The notes under the pieces: generated by a model
Told to the model about the DNA's origin: nothing
The model's input: the letters and a program-made list of their open reading frames with translations, nothing else
Databases searched by the model: none
Shown: positions 18,122-26,676 of the stretch, in pieces
Layout of the letters: every line of letters starts with the position of its first letter
Position numbering within the stretch: position 1 is the stretch's first letter
NCBI RefSeq assembly: GCF_011801125.1
Contig: NZ_CP046171.1
Span: 6,076,001 to 6,140,000, forward strand
Origin: Nocardia brasiliensis
GTDB taxonomy: Bacteria > Actinomycetota > Actinomycetes > Mycobacteriales > Mycobacteriaceae
Length of the DNA: 64,000 bases
Reading direction: 5' to 3'
Program-made: the position numbers and the translations under genes

Positions 18122-19150
18122 ATGACCTCCGAAGTGATCGCCAAGGCGAATTACCCCGGCGGAGCCGCGGTGGCCCGGCGCTCGATCGCGGACCGCGTGC
18201 GCGGTGGGACCGAACTGCTGCTGGCCGCGATGCCGTCCGCCGCGGTGTTGACCGTCTTGCTCTACGGCCTCGGACGGGCCGCCGGGGTCGGCGTGCCCGG
18301 CGCGCTCGCCGCCGCATGGTTCATGGTGTGCGCCGCGTGCGCCGCGGCGCGGTTGCTGATCCCCGACCAGCGCTGGCTGCTGCGGATTTTCGGGCTGCGG
18401 CCGCCCACCGACGAGGAGCGAGTCCGGCTGGCCCCGGCTTGGGAGCACGCCGCGCACAAGGTCGGCGTGCCCGCGGCCGACTACACGGTGTGGGTCCAGG
18501 AGGTGGACCGGCAGTTCGTGGTGTCCGACCGGATGATCACCGTGGCGCCCGAAGCACTGGAGCGGTTGCGCCGCGCGGAACTCGAGGCGGTGCTCATCCA
18601 TCAGCTCGCGCAGCGCGTGCAGGGACGAATGACCTTCTGGCAGCTGATCTTGCGGCACTACAATCTGCCCATCGTCTGGATCGAACGGGCGCTGACCTCC
18701 GGCGTCGGGTTGCGCACCCTCGGCGAGGCGATCACCGAGGCACTGCCCGCGCGCGGGGCCCGCGTCTTCTCGATCGGCTGGACGGTGTTCAGCAGGACGC
18801 TCGTCGCCTGCCCCGCCGTCGCGGCGGCCACGGTGATCATCGGTCTGGCACCGGCGCTGCTGCTGCGACTGCTGCCCGAGGTCGCGGTGTTCGCGCTGCG
18901 GCCGATCGCCGACCGCGTCGAATATCGCACCGACCAGATCACCGTGGATCTGGGCTACGGTCCAGAGCTCGGCGGCATCCTGCAGTACCGGCACGTGCCC
19001 GAACCCGCCCACACGCTGCCCGATCTGCTGTCGGTTTCCCAGTTCTCCGTGCGCACGCCGCCCGGCAAACGAATCGGGCGCATCCGCGACCGCCTCGATG
19101 AACTGGCCAGGCGCTGGCATCCCGGCAGCACGAGCCACCCACCGGCGTGA
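18122..19150 (+). CDS. M48-like membrane protein with degenerate metal site
   Basis: A 342-residue protein with two N-terminal membrane helices (about 30-80) and two more around 255-300. The segment RRAELEAVLIHQLAQRVQGRM (start near residue 151) lines up with the M48 peptidase helix LEAVLAHELGH, but the HExxH zinc motif reads HQLAQ (160-164). The first His remains, while the catalytic Glu and second His are lost. A later EYRTDQ (M48 enzymes have an E-x2-AD-like third ligand) is recognisable. It is therefore probably not a protease; a scaffold or regulatory role is possible. It stands alone, transcribed away from the VOC gene. Confidence 0.65.
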   Translation: MTSEVIAKANYPGGAAVARRSIADRVRGGTELLLAAMPSAAVLTVLLYGLGRAAGVGVPGALAAAWFMVCAACAAARLLIPDQRWLLRIFGLRPPTDEERVRLAPAWEHAAHKVGVPAADYTVWVQEVDRQFVVSDRMITVAPEALERLRRAELEAVLIHQLAQRVQGRMTFWQLILRHYNLPIVWIERALTSGVGLRTLGEAITEALPARGARVFSIGWTVFSRTLVACPAVAAATVIIGLAPALLLRLLPEVAVFALRPIADRVEYRTDQITVDLGYGPELGGILQYRHVPEPAHTLPDLLSVSQFSVRTPPGKRIGRIRDRLDELARRWHPGSTSHPPA

Positions 19151-19156
19151 GCCGGG

Positions 19157-19184
19157 CGTAACCGTTGCGCGCCAGGCGGTTACG
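19157..19184. terminator. Hairpin at convergent gene ends
   Basis: CGTAACCG and its complement are separated by 12 bases, between the convergent genes ending at 19150 and 19180. It is a weak bidirectional terminator candidate. Confidence 0.4.
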
Positions 19185-19614
19185 GAACCAGCAGATACCA
19201 CTCGACGAACGTGCCCTGGATCGGCCAGGAGGCCGCCATCACCTTGGCAGGCCCCATCCCGACCCACAGGTCGGCAGTGACCGTGTCACCCGGCTCCGCG
19301 TCGCTGCCGACATACACGTCCTGGGTCCGCGCACCCGCCGAACCCACCCAGCCCAGCTTCACCCGGTTACCGCAGGGACCGAGTAGATAGCCGCGCGGCG
19401 TCACGTGCGCCAGCACATGTCCGGGCCTGCGCGGTGCCGCCTCGAGCGCGATATCGATCGCCCCCGCACAGAAATTCGCGTCACCGAACGTGTACAGCGT
19501 GGTGCCGATCGTCGTCACCTGCGGCAACGGATCCGCCTGCGCGGGCGCGGCCACCCCGATCCCCAACCCGGCCACCGCCGCCAGCAAACCCATCAGCATC
19601 CGCCACACCCGCAT
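19180..19614 (-). CDS. Secreted protein of unknown function
   Basis: A 144-residue protein with a clear Sec signal peptide: a positive start (MRVWR), a hydrophobic core LMGLLAAVAGLGIGVAAP and a probable cut after AQA near residue 27. The mature part is about 117 residues with two cysteines (in ANFCAGA and GPCGNRV) that could form one disulfide. I do not recognise a domain, although small beta-rich secreted proteins of this shape are common in Nocardia and mycobacteria. Confidence 0.75.
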   Translation of the reverse strand: MRVWRMLMGLLAAVAGLGIGVAAPAQADPLPQVTTIGTTLYTFGDANFCAGAIDIALEAAPRRPGHVLAHVTPRGYLLGPCGNRVKLGWVGSAGARTQDVYVGSDAEPGDTVTADLWVGMGPAKVMAASWPIQGTFVEWYLLVP

Positions 19615-19825
19615 CCTTCGACTTCCCTTTCACACACGAAACTTCTACGGCCACACCAGACCCCGGCAACCCCCACGACGACGCGTCATCGCGCTGCTCC
19701 CCCGTCCGGAGTCAGCGTAGCCACCCGGCTCCCGCCACGCCGCCTGCTTAAGCCGCACCTAATCGCCGTGAAGCTTTCTTGCCCAAGGCAATTCGCGCAT
19801 AGAGCAGCGGAACGACGCCGGGCGG

Positions 19826-20773
19826 CTACCGCTGCTCCGGTGCGACGCCACCCGGGCCGATCGCCGCGGTCAGCGCGTCGTCCACCCAGCCGAGTGCGCG
19901 GCCGACGGTGATCCTCGCGCCGAGCAACTGCGCGGTCAGCGCCCAGTAGTGGCGAATCCGACGATCACTGTCGGTCGCGCCGGCCAGCAGCCGCGTACGG
20001 AAGTCCCACGAGTCGCGCCGGCCGCGCGCACCGGCGTGGGCGGCGACGAACCGATCGAGTTCGCTGCCGCCGCGCGGTCGCGCCCCCTCCGCGACCCTGG
20101 CCACGACATCCACCATCACGTCCTCGACCGCGGCATACAACCCACGATGGTCCCGAATCAGATCCGCCTGCCCACGCCAGAGATGCTGTCGCACAACACT
20201 CTTCATTTCCGGATCGGCGGTCAGCGCGGCGAGCCCCGCATAGGCGACCACCTCGTCAGCCGACGGGACCACCGACGGCTCCGGAATGTTCCACCCGACG
20301 TAGATGTCGAAATCGGCACCGGAGATCGGGGCGAGCACACGCCGCCAGAACCGCACGAGATGCTCGTGCGCCGCACCGCCGTCCGCCGCGGCGGCCAGCA
20401 GCGCGAGCCGCTGCCCGCGCCGCGCGGGACCTGCCGTCTCGACCGCCCGCAACGCCGCCCGCCGCCACGCCAGCGACCGGAACTCGCGATCCAGGCGCGC
20501 GCCTTCGGTGGCGACGACCTCCGCGATCGACCGCTGCTCCCGCAACACCTCGACGATCGAACCGAGTCCGAGGCCGAGCGCACGCAAGCGCCGGATCAGC
20601 AGCAGTCGTTCGATCGCGCTGTCGGCCTCGAACATTCGATGCCCGCCCGCGCTGCGCCGCGATTCCAGGATGCCCTCGTCGCAGTAGAACCGGATGGTCC
20701 GCACGGCGAGACCGGTGCTGCGCGCCAACTCGCCGATGCTCACCAGCGCTGTCGCGCGTATGTCGTCCGTCAC
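19826..20773 (-). CDS. MerR family transcriptional regulator
   Basis: About 315 residues from the GTG at 20773. The MerR DNA-binding domain is at 10-80: SIGELARSTGLAVRTIRFYCDEGIL followed by GGHRMF. A dimerisation helix and a large C-terminal region of unknown ligand type follow. There are few cysteines, so metal sensing of the classic MerR type is unlikely. It diverges from the acyl carrier protein gene, and the gap holds a promoter with a 20-base spacer covered by a dyad, the classic MerR arrangement. Confidence 0.85.
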   Translation of the reverse strand: MTDDIRATALVSIGELARSTGLAVRTIRFYCDEGILESRRSAGGHRMFEADSAIERLLLIRRLRALGLGLGSIVEVLREQRSIAEVVATEGARLDREFRSLAWRRAALRAVETAGPARRGQRLALLAAAADGGAAHEHLVRFWRRVLAPISGADFDIYVGWNIPEPSVVPSADEVVAYAGLAALTADPEMKSVVRQHLWRGQADLIRDHRGLYAAVEDVMVDVVARVAEGARPRGGSELDRFVAAHAGARGRRDSWDFRTRLLAGATDSDRRIRHYWALTAQLLGARITVGRALGWVDDALTAAIGPGGVAPEQR

Positions 20774-20779
20774 AAGGTC

Positions 20780-20811
20780 TTGAACCTCCACCCCGGTGGA
20801 GCTTTTAGCGT
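20780..20811 (+). promoter_or_regulatory. MerR-type promoter/operator for the carrier protein gene
   Basis: TTGAAC (-35, 20780-20785) and TAGCGT (-10, 20806-20811) are separated by 20 bases, longer than the usual 17. The spacer contains the inverted repeat CTCCACC-CC-GGTGGAG. Over-long spacers with a central dyad are the hallmark of MerR-activated promoters, and the MerR gene is directly divergent. Confidence 0.6.
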
Positions 20812-20889
20812 ACTGGCACTGCTGCTCGACCATCCACGCCCGACCGGCGCGGGCGAGCAGCGCGGATCATATCGAGGAGAGGACATTTG

Positions 20890-21195
20890 GTGGCGACCAC
20901 ACAAGCCGAAATCGTCGCGGGCATCGCGGAGATCATCGAAGAGGTGACCGGTATCGACGCCGCGGAGGTGACGATCGAGAAGTCCTTCGTCGAGGATCTG
21001 GAGATCGACTCGCTGTCCCTGGTGGAGATCGCCGTGCAGCTCGAGGACCGCTACGAGGTGAAGGTGCCCGACGAAGACCTGGCGAGCCTGCGATCGGTCG
21101 GCGACGCGGTAGCGTATGTGCGGAGGATGGCACAGGCCGAACCAGGGTTGGCCGCCGAGATGGCGGCGAAACACGCTGCCGCCGAGCAGGACTGA
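20890..21195 (+). CDS. AcpM-like acyl carrier protein
   Basis: Acyl carrier protein of 101 residues, counted from the GTG at 20890, which is better spaced from GAGGAGAGG than the TTG at 20887. The phosphopantetheine site is Ser41 in LEIDSLSLVEIAV. The whole protein follows mycobacterial AcpM (I-x-AGIAEIIEEVTGI near the start and a short charged C-terminal tail), the carrier of meromycolate chains. AcpM is normally encoded with fabD and kasA/kasB. Here it stands alone opposite a MerR gene, so it is probably a paralogue with a special lipid role. Confidence 0.88.
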   Translation: MATTQAEIVAGIAEIIEEVTGIDAAEVTIEKSFVEDLEIDSLSLVEIAVQLEDRYEVKVPDEDLASLRSVGDAVAYVRRMAQAEPGLAAEMAAKHAAAEQD

Positions 21196-21238
21196 TACCG
21201 GCTGGCCGCGCAGCGTCACCCGGGCGAGACCACCGGCC

Positions 21239-21709
21239 TCAAGGCTTGTCGTCCTGGTCGATCCTGCGCGGTTTGGCCACCCGCCGGATACCACCGGCCG
21301 GCGCATCGGCGGCCCGCTTGCGGCGCAGGGCGGCGAGATCGACAACGCTCGCGTCCTGAACTCCATCACCCGAACCGTCCGCGTCGTGCCGCACCGGATG
21401 GGCGTCGATGGGCCATTCGCCGGTCTCGCGCTGCAATTCCGAGCGCATCACCGGCCTGGTCGGCGCCGGGTCGAAGGCCGAGCCCTCCGTTTGCCACGGT
21501 TTGCGGGAAGGTCCCCCCGCACCCTTTTTCATGCGTCGCGGGCGGTGCGGTAGCCGGATGAGCTTCGGGTCACCGTCGCCCGGATCAGGCCGATCCGGCT
21601 CGGCCGCCCGCAGATCTTCCAACTTCTTGCGTACCCGTTCCACCGCATCGAACCTGTTTTCGCCGGGTTCCGGCGGGGATCCCCGGTCCGGCACGTCCCG
21701 GTCCGACAT
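21239..21709 (-). CDS. Hypothetical charged, disordered protein
   Basis: About 156 residues from the ATG at 21709, rich in Asp, Arg, Pro and Gly with no hydrophobic segment. It has an N-terminal helix-like stretch ENRFDAVERVRKKLEDLRAA and a C-terminal VVDLAALRRKRAADAP. It is convergent with the carrier-protein gene. I recognise no family, and the reading frame is supported mainly by its length and codon pattern. It is not an ATP synthase subunit although it lies downstream of the F0 genes. Confidence 0.5.
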   Translation of the reverse strand: MSDRDVPDRGSPPEPGENRFDAVERVRKKLEDLRAAEPDRPDPGDGDPKLIRLPHRPRRMKKGAGGPSRKPWQTEGSAFDPAPTRPVMRSELQRETGEWPIDAHPVRHDADGSGDGVQDASVVDLAALRRKRAADAPAGGIRRVAKPRRIDQDDKP

Positions 21710-21739
21710 CGTCCTAGCAGCCCAAGGCCGCGGCGGCAC

Positions 21740-22059
21740 CCGTCGACACCACTGCTCGAGCTCTGAAATTATCGCTGATCACGTCACTCACGCTCACATT
21801 CTCTCTCAGGACGGCCGGGCGTGTCGCTCACCCTCGCGTTCAGGGTTGGCCGGGCCGGCGCCGGCCGAAGCACACTCCCCGCCGCACATCGCGGCGCAGC
21901 TCCCGTATGACCGAGACCGCGGCGATGGTTGCGCCGCATTTGCTAACGCCGGGCCCCAACCGCCGCGAACGCCTCGCCCGGCATCGGTACCGGCCGAGCC
22001 CGCCCGAGCCCCGCCTGCTCGGCAACCCGAGCCGCGCCAGGCCCGCCCTCTCGAGCAGG
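21740..22059. other. Gap between hypothetical gene and F0 operon
   Basis: About 320 bases in which I see no convincing gene, RNA or repeat. This is where delta/alpha-encoding sequence would follow in a complete mycobacterial-type ATP synthase operon; none is recognisable in any frame. Confidence 0.5.
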
Positions 22060-22563
22060 TCAGGCGGCGGGGAGGGTATCCAGTTCGTCCAGGAAGCGGT
22101 TGGTGCCTGTGGATTTGGCTTCGGGGGTGGCCAGGTGGATGCGGACGTGGTGTTCGGTGCGGTCGAGGACCGCGGCGTGCAGGGTGGTGCGGAGTTCGCG
22201 GGCGAGGTCGGTGCGGAGGCGGGCCAGACGTTCGCGGCCTTGGTGGTGTTGCCGCGCCGCCTCCGCCTCGGCGGCCGCTCGCGCCTGCTCGAGGATGTGT
22301 TCGGCGTCGGCATCGGCGTCTTGGGCGAGATACCGTGCGGCGGTGGCTATTTGCGCCACCGCCGCCTCTTCCGCCTCGGCCGCCGCGACGAGCCGGTTCG
22401 CCGCCCGCTCGCTGTTCAACAGTTGCACTCGAACGGTGTCGCGCGCCTTCGCCATCGCCGTGGACAACGGCGGCACAACCCATTTGACGAGCACCGACAC
22501 GATAACGCCGAAGCCGAACAGCTGACTCAGGAAAACCGGCCAGTCCCAGACGATCTCATGCAA
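22060..22563 (-). CDS. atpH: b-like half of a b-delta fusion subunit, delta domain missing
   Basis: A 167-residue protein with one N-terminal membrane helix (LFGFGVIVSVLVKWVVPPL) and a long Ala/Glu/Arg-rich coiled coil. It lines up with the first third of mycobacterial AtpH, the b-delta fusion of about 446 residues. Shared points are QLFGF-VIV, DTVR-QL, AA-RL and the closing RFLDELD, which in AtpH is the border between the b-like and delta parts. The stop comes right after that border, so the delta domain that grips the F1 head is absent. It is the last gene of the F0 operon and overlaps the b-subunit gene by 8 bases. The gene symbol is given by homology only. Confidence 0.75.
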   Translation of the reverse strand: MHEIVWDWPVFLSQLFGFGVIVSVLVKWVVPPLSTAMAKARDTVRVQLLNSERAANRLVAAAEAEEAAVAQIATAARYLAQDADADAEHILEQARAAAEAEAARQHHQGRERLARLRTDLARELRTTLHAAVLDRTEHHVRIHLATPEAKSTGTNRFLDELDTLPAA

Positions 22564-23038
22564 TTGCGCTACCCCTCCCGACCTGAGCAGGGTCCGCGAT
22601 CACGCGATCGGCGAGCGTTCGGGCGAGCGGTTCGACGCCCTCACGCAGGCGTGCGCCGACCCGGTCCGCCTCGACACGCAGCTCGACGGCCGCCGCCGCC
22701 ACCAGCGCATCGGCCGCCTCTCGCGCTTCGTCCCTGCGCTGCTTGATGAGCGAATAGCCTTGCGCCCGAGCCTGTTTCCGGATCTCGGCGGCCGCGACGC
22801 GCGCCTCGGCCAGCCCCGCCTGGTAGCGCAGTTCGACCTCGGCGCGCAACGCCGCGGCCGCCCGTTCGTCCGCTTCGGTCTTGGCCACCCGCGCTTCGCG
22901 CTCCTCCAGCGCGCGATTGATCGGCGGTACCACGAAGCGCCAGATGACGCCGAGCACGGTCACGAAGATGAGCAACTCGGCGAAGAAGGTGCCGTTGGGA
23001 AGCAGAAAGTTCTCTCCGGCAGTATTTTTCGTCGACAT
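22556..23038 (-). CDS. atpF: ATP synthase F0 subunit b
   Basis: A 160-residue F0 b subunit. A short N-terminal segment NFLLPNGTFFAELLIFVTVLG begins the single membrane helix, and RFVVPPINRALEEREARV starts the stator helix, the typical b-subunit pattern. The remainder is a charged helix. Together with the neighbouring b-like protein it would form a heterodimeric stalk, as in mycobacteria. It starts 5 bases after the c-subunit stop. Confidence 0.88.
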   Translation of the reverse strand: MSTKNTAGENFLLPNGTFFAELLIFVTVLGVIWRFVVPPINRALEEREARVAKTEADERAAAALRAEVELRYQAGLAEARVAAAEIRKQARAQGYSLIKQRRDEAREAADALVAAAAVELRVEADRVGARLREGVEPLARTLADRVIADPAQVGRGSAIA

Positions 23039-23043
23039 GGCGC

Positions 23044-24042
<999 letters not shown>

Positions 24043-24046
<4 letters not shown>

Positions 24047-24324
24047 GTCTGCCCCTGCGGCACCGGTCGCGCGACCCGGAACAATCGCGCGGCGTGGAAT
24101 ACCGCGAGCCCGAAGCAGACGCCGACACCGGGAGCTCCGGCCAGGAAGACGAACGCGATCGAAACCACGGTCAGCACAAGCAATCTCGTCATCGACAGCA
24201 AGACCAGGCGGCCGCGGCTCAGGTCGTCGTCCACGATGCGGGTGATCGCCCGCCTGGTCCACAGGGCATTTCCCCAACCGAGCGCGAGTCCCGCGCAGAA
24301 GTACATCGCCATTGGCAGCATCAC
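24043..24324 (-). CDS. AtpI-like small membrane protein
   Basis: A 93-residue protein with two to three hydrophobic segments ([45 protein letters not shown]). Position at the head of an F0 operon and the membrane topology match the AtpI/Rv1303-type accessory proteins that help assemble the c-ring. Sequence similarity is weak, so the call rests on context. AtpR of N-type ATPases is another small first-gene membrane protein and cannot be excluded. Confidence 0.65.
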
Positions 24325-24355
24325 CGGCGCCTCCCCTTCGAGGTCGTTCTACTAC

Positions 24356-24371
24356 GTAGCATAGTTGCTAC
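24356..24371. promoter_or_regulatory. Dyad upstream of the F0 operon
   Basis: GTAGCA-TAGT-TGCTAC is a perfect 6-4-6 inverted repeat 32 bases upstream of the AtpI-like start, with CTACGTAG overlapping its left arm. It lies where an operator should be. TAC/GTA half-sites of this kind are seen in BlaI/CopY-type operators, but no such regulator is in the window. Confidence 0.45.
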
Positions 24372-24586
24372 ATTTCGTCATGACAACGCTATTGACACGG
24401 GGTAGCGCGCCGCGATGAGATAGAGGGATGCGCACTCTGTAGCCCGCGTCATGCGGCCGGAGGCTGTCGCGACTACCGCATCTGCAGTACGGTCTCACCG
24501 ACGAACCGGTCACCAGGCGGTTGCGGTCAGTGATGCACTAGATACGGTGATGTCCGATCAGTATTCGCGCGATGAGGGAAGATCAC

Positions 24587-25906
24587 ATGGTGTCGGTGGA
24601 TCCCAATGCGGCTGTTCCCGTTCACGTTCCAGAACCTGGCTGGAAGGTGTTGTGGAAGACGCTGTTCGGGATGGTCTTGACGTTCGCGTTCGCGCTACCT
24701 GTGTTGATGGTGGCGGTGCGGTTGATCGACGGCGGTGGCCCGTGGTGGCTGACCGGCCATCACCTCGACACGGCGCAGTGGTACGAGGCGATCCGCGACA
24801 CCGTCGCGATCGTGGCGCTCACCGCGGCGGGCGGTGCCGCGTATCTGACCTATCGCAGGCAGCGCACCGCGGACCTGACGCAGTACACCGCGGCCCAAGC
24901 CGTGGCGCTCACCGCGGAAGCGAACAAACTCGCCGCCACCGCGCACGAGATCGCGGCGCAGGCGCAGCACACCTCGGCCGAGGCGCTGGTCGTCAGCAAC
25001 AAGCAATACGAGTTGGCGGCCGCGCAGCACGACGCGGCGGCCATCCGCGACCTGCGGGCCAGGTTCACCACCACCTCGGGCCAGCTCGCCCACGCCTCGC
25101 CCGCCGTACGGATGGCCGGCGTGTACGCGATGGCCGCGCTCGCCGACGACTGGCACGCCCGCGGCAACCATGCCGAAGTGCAGGTCTGCGTCGACGTGCT
25201 CTGCGGTTACCTGCGCCTGCCCTACAAGCCCGACCCCGACTGCGAACGCAGCCAGAACGGGCTGGAGGTGCGCAAGACGATCGTCCGGGTGATCGCCGCG
25301 CACCTGGTACCCGCCGCCGAGCACTCGTGGTCGGATCGCGACTTCGATCTGACCGGCGCGTACCTGGCCGACGCCGACTTCAGTTCGTCGCAGTTCCGCG
25401 GCCGAAACACCTTCAACGACATGGTGTTCGCCGGCAAGTACGCCTCGTTCAACGGCGCCCGGTTCTACGACAAGACCTGGTTCGAAGGGGTGACCTTCGG
25501 CGCGCCCGCCGACTTCGGCGGCGCCCGATTCGACGAAGAGGTCTCCTATCGCAACGCCACCTTCGCCGGGCTGACCCGCTTCTCCGAAACCGAGTTCGCC
25601 GGCTCGAACACCTGGTTCGACGGCGCGACCCTGGATGGCGCGACGAGTTTCGCCGACGCGACCTTCGGCGGTGAGGGAGTCTCGTTCCACAAGACCAAAT
25701 TCCTGAAGCACACCTCGTTCATCGGCGCCGCGTTCACCGGCTGGCACACCAGCTTCGACGCCGCCGTCTTCACCGGTCCCACCATCTCGTTCGAGCGCCC
25801 CACCGCATGGCGCATGCTCACCTTCGACTGGGACCACACGCCTGCCGCCCAGCCCCCCAACGTGCTCCCGAGCAAGTGGCCCCCGGTCGTGCAACCGACC
25901 GCGTAA
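24587..25906 (+). CDS. Pentapeptide-repeat membrane protein
   Basis: About 439 residues. The ATG at 24587 has GAGGGA at the right distance; an earlier in-frame ATG at 24572 lacks one. Two membrane helices lie at about 20-45 and 70-95, then an Ala/Gln-rich coiled stretch (100-160). The C-terminal 170 residues repeat every five positions with Phe or Leu at the centre (for example ADFSS, TFNDM, ASFNG, ARFYD, VTFGA, ADFGG), the right-handed quadrilateral beta-helix of pentapeptide repeat proteins. Such proteins are often membrane-tethered in actinobacteria. Function is unknown; DNA mimicry is known only for a subset. Confidence 0.75.
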   Translation: MVSVDPNAAVPVHVPEPGWKVLWKTLFGMVLTFAFALPVLMVAVRLIDGGGPWWLTGHHLDTAQWYEAIRDTVAIVALTAAGGAAYLTYRRQRTADLTQYTAAQAVALTAEANKLAATAHEIAAQAQHTSAEALVVSNKQYELAAAQHDAAAIRDLRARFTTTSGQLAHASPAVRMAGVYAMAALADDWHARGNHAEVQVCVDVLCGYLRLPYKPDPDCERSQNGLEVRKTIVRVIAAHLVPAAEHSWSDRDFDLTGAYLADADFSSSQFRGRNTFNDMVFAGKYASFNGARFYDKTWFEGVTFGAPADFGGARFDEEVSYRNATFAGLTRFSETEFAGSNTWFDGATLDGATSFADATFGGEGVSFHKTKFLKHTSFIGAAFTGWHTSFDAAVFTGPTISFERPTAWRMLTFDWDHTPAAQPPNVLPSKWPPVVQPTA

Positions 25907-26071
25907 CGAACGAGCCGAGTGCCCGTGGATGGTGGCGAGGCCGCACCACCGAGGGTGGCGAACGTCCACACCTGCGGGGCAATCGATCACTCCTGGGGTG
26001 CATGGCCCGGGGTCTGTCCGGTGCGTTGAATTGCGCCAAGAGGCAAACCCCCAGCCACCGTAGGAGCACCG

Positions 26072-26539
26072 TTGTCCGCATTCACCGTCAAGAAGTCCGT
26101 CGCGACAGTCCTGCTCGCGACCGGATGCACAGCGGCGTTCGCCATCACCACACCCGCCGCGCACGCGTCCAACGGGGTCGAGGGCAGCATCAGCAGTCCT
26201 GCCCCGGGCACGGTGACGCTCGGCTGGCGGGTCTACCTCCCCGCGGGCAGCACGGCCGCCTGCGACATGGTCGTCGAGAACAGCGTGAATACCACCGGGA
26301 CCTACCGAGAATTCGACTACACCGCCATCGGCGGCTCGGCCAATCACCAGGGACGCTGGGTCAGTGGCTCGTTGCAGGCCGCGGCACCCCCTGGCAGCAC
26401 CGCCTACGGCGACGTCTACTGCACGATCCTGAATTCCAGCGGTCAGGCAGGCACCGGCGGCTGGCAGGGCAGCACCGCGGTCAAGATCCTGACCCGAGGT
26501 GACACGCCGACCATCCCGCCCGTCGGCGGTGTGGGCTGA
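26072..26539 (+). CDS. Secreted protein of unknown function
   Basis: A 155-residue protein beginning at a TTG with GGAG five bases upstream. The N-terminus is a signal peptide (VKKSVATVLLATG, then AAFAITTPAAHA and a probable cut after AHA). The mature part of about 120 residues has two cysteines (AACDMVVEN and DVYCTILN) and is rich in Gly, Thr and Ser, suggesting a small beta-sandwich. I recognise no named family. Confidence 0.7.
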   Translation: MSAFTVKKSVATVLLATGCTAAFAITTPAAHASNGVEGSISSPAPGTVTLGWRVYLPAGSTAACDMVVENSVNTTGTYREFDYTAIGGSANHQGRWVSGSLQAAAPPGSTAYGDVYCTILNSSGQAGTGGWQGSTAVKILTRGDTPTIPPVGGVG

Positions 26540-26676
26540 CCGATAGAAGGCGTTGAAATCAGCCGAATTTCCGGTCCAGGGGACGGATTTCGAGGACAGC
26601 AACGCACGACATGGCTACTCTCCGAAGAAATTACGAGGGCCAGGGGTGACCCGGCCGCTCGAGGTCGGAGGGCATT

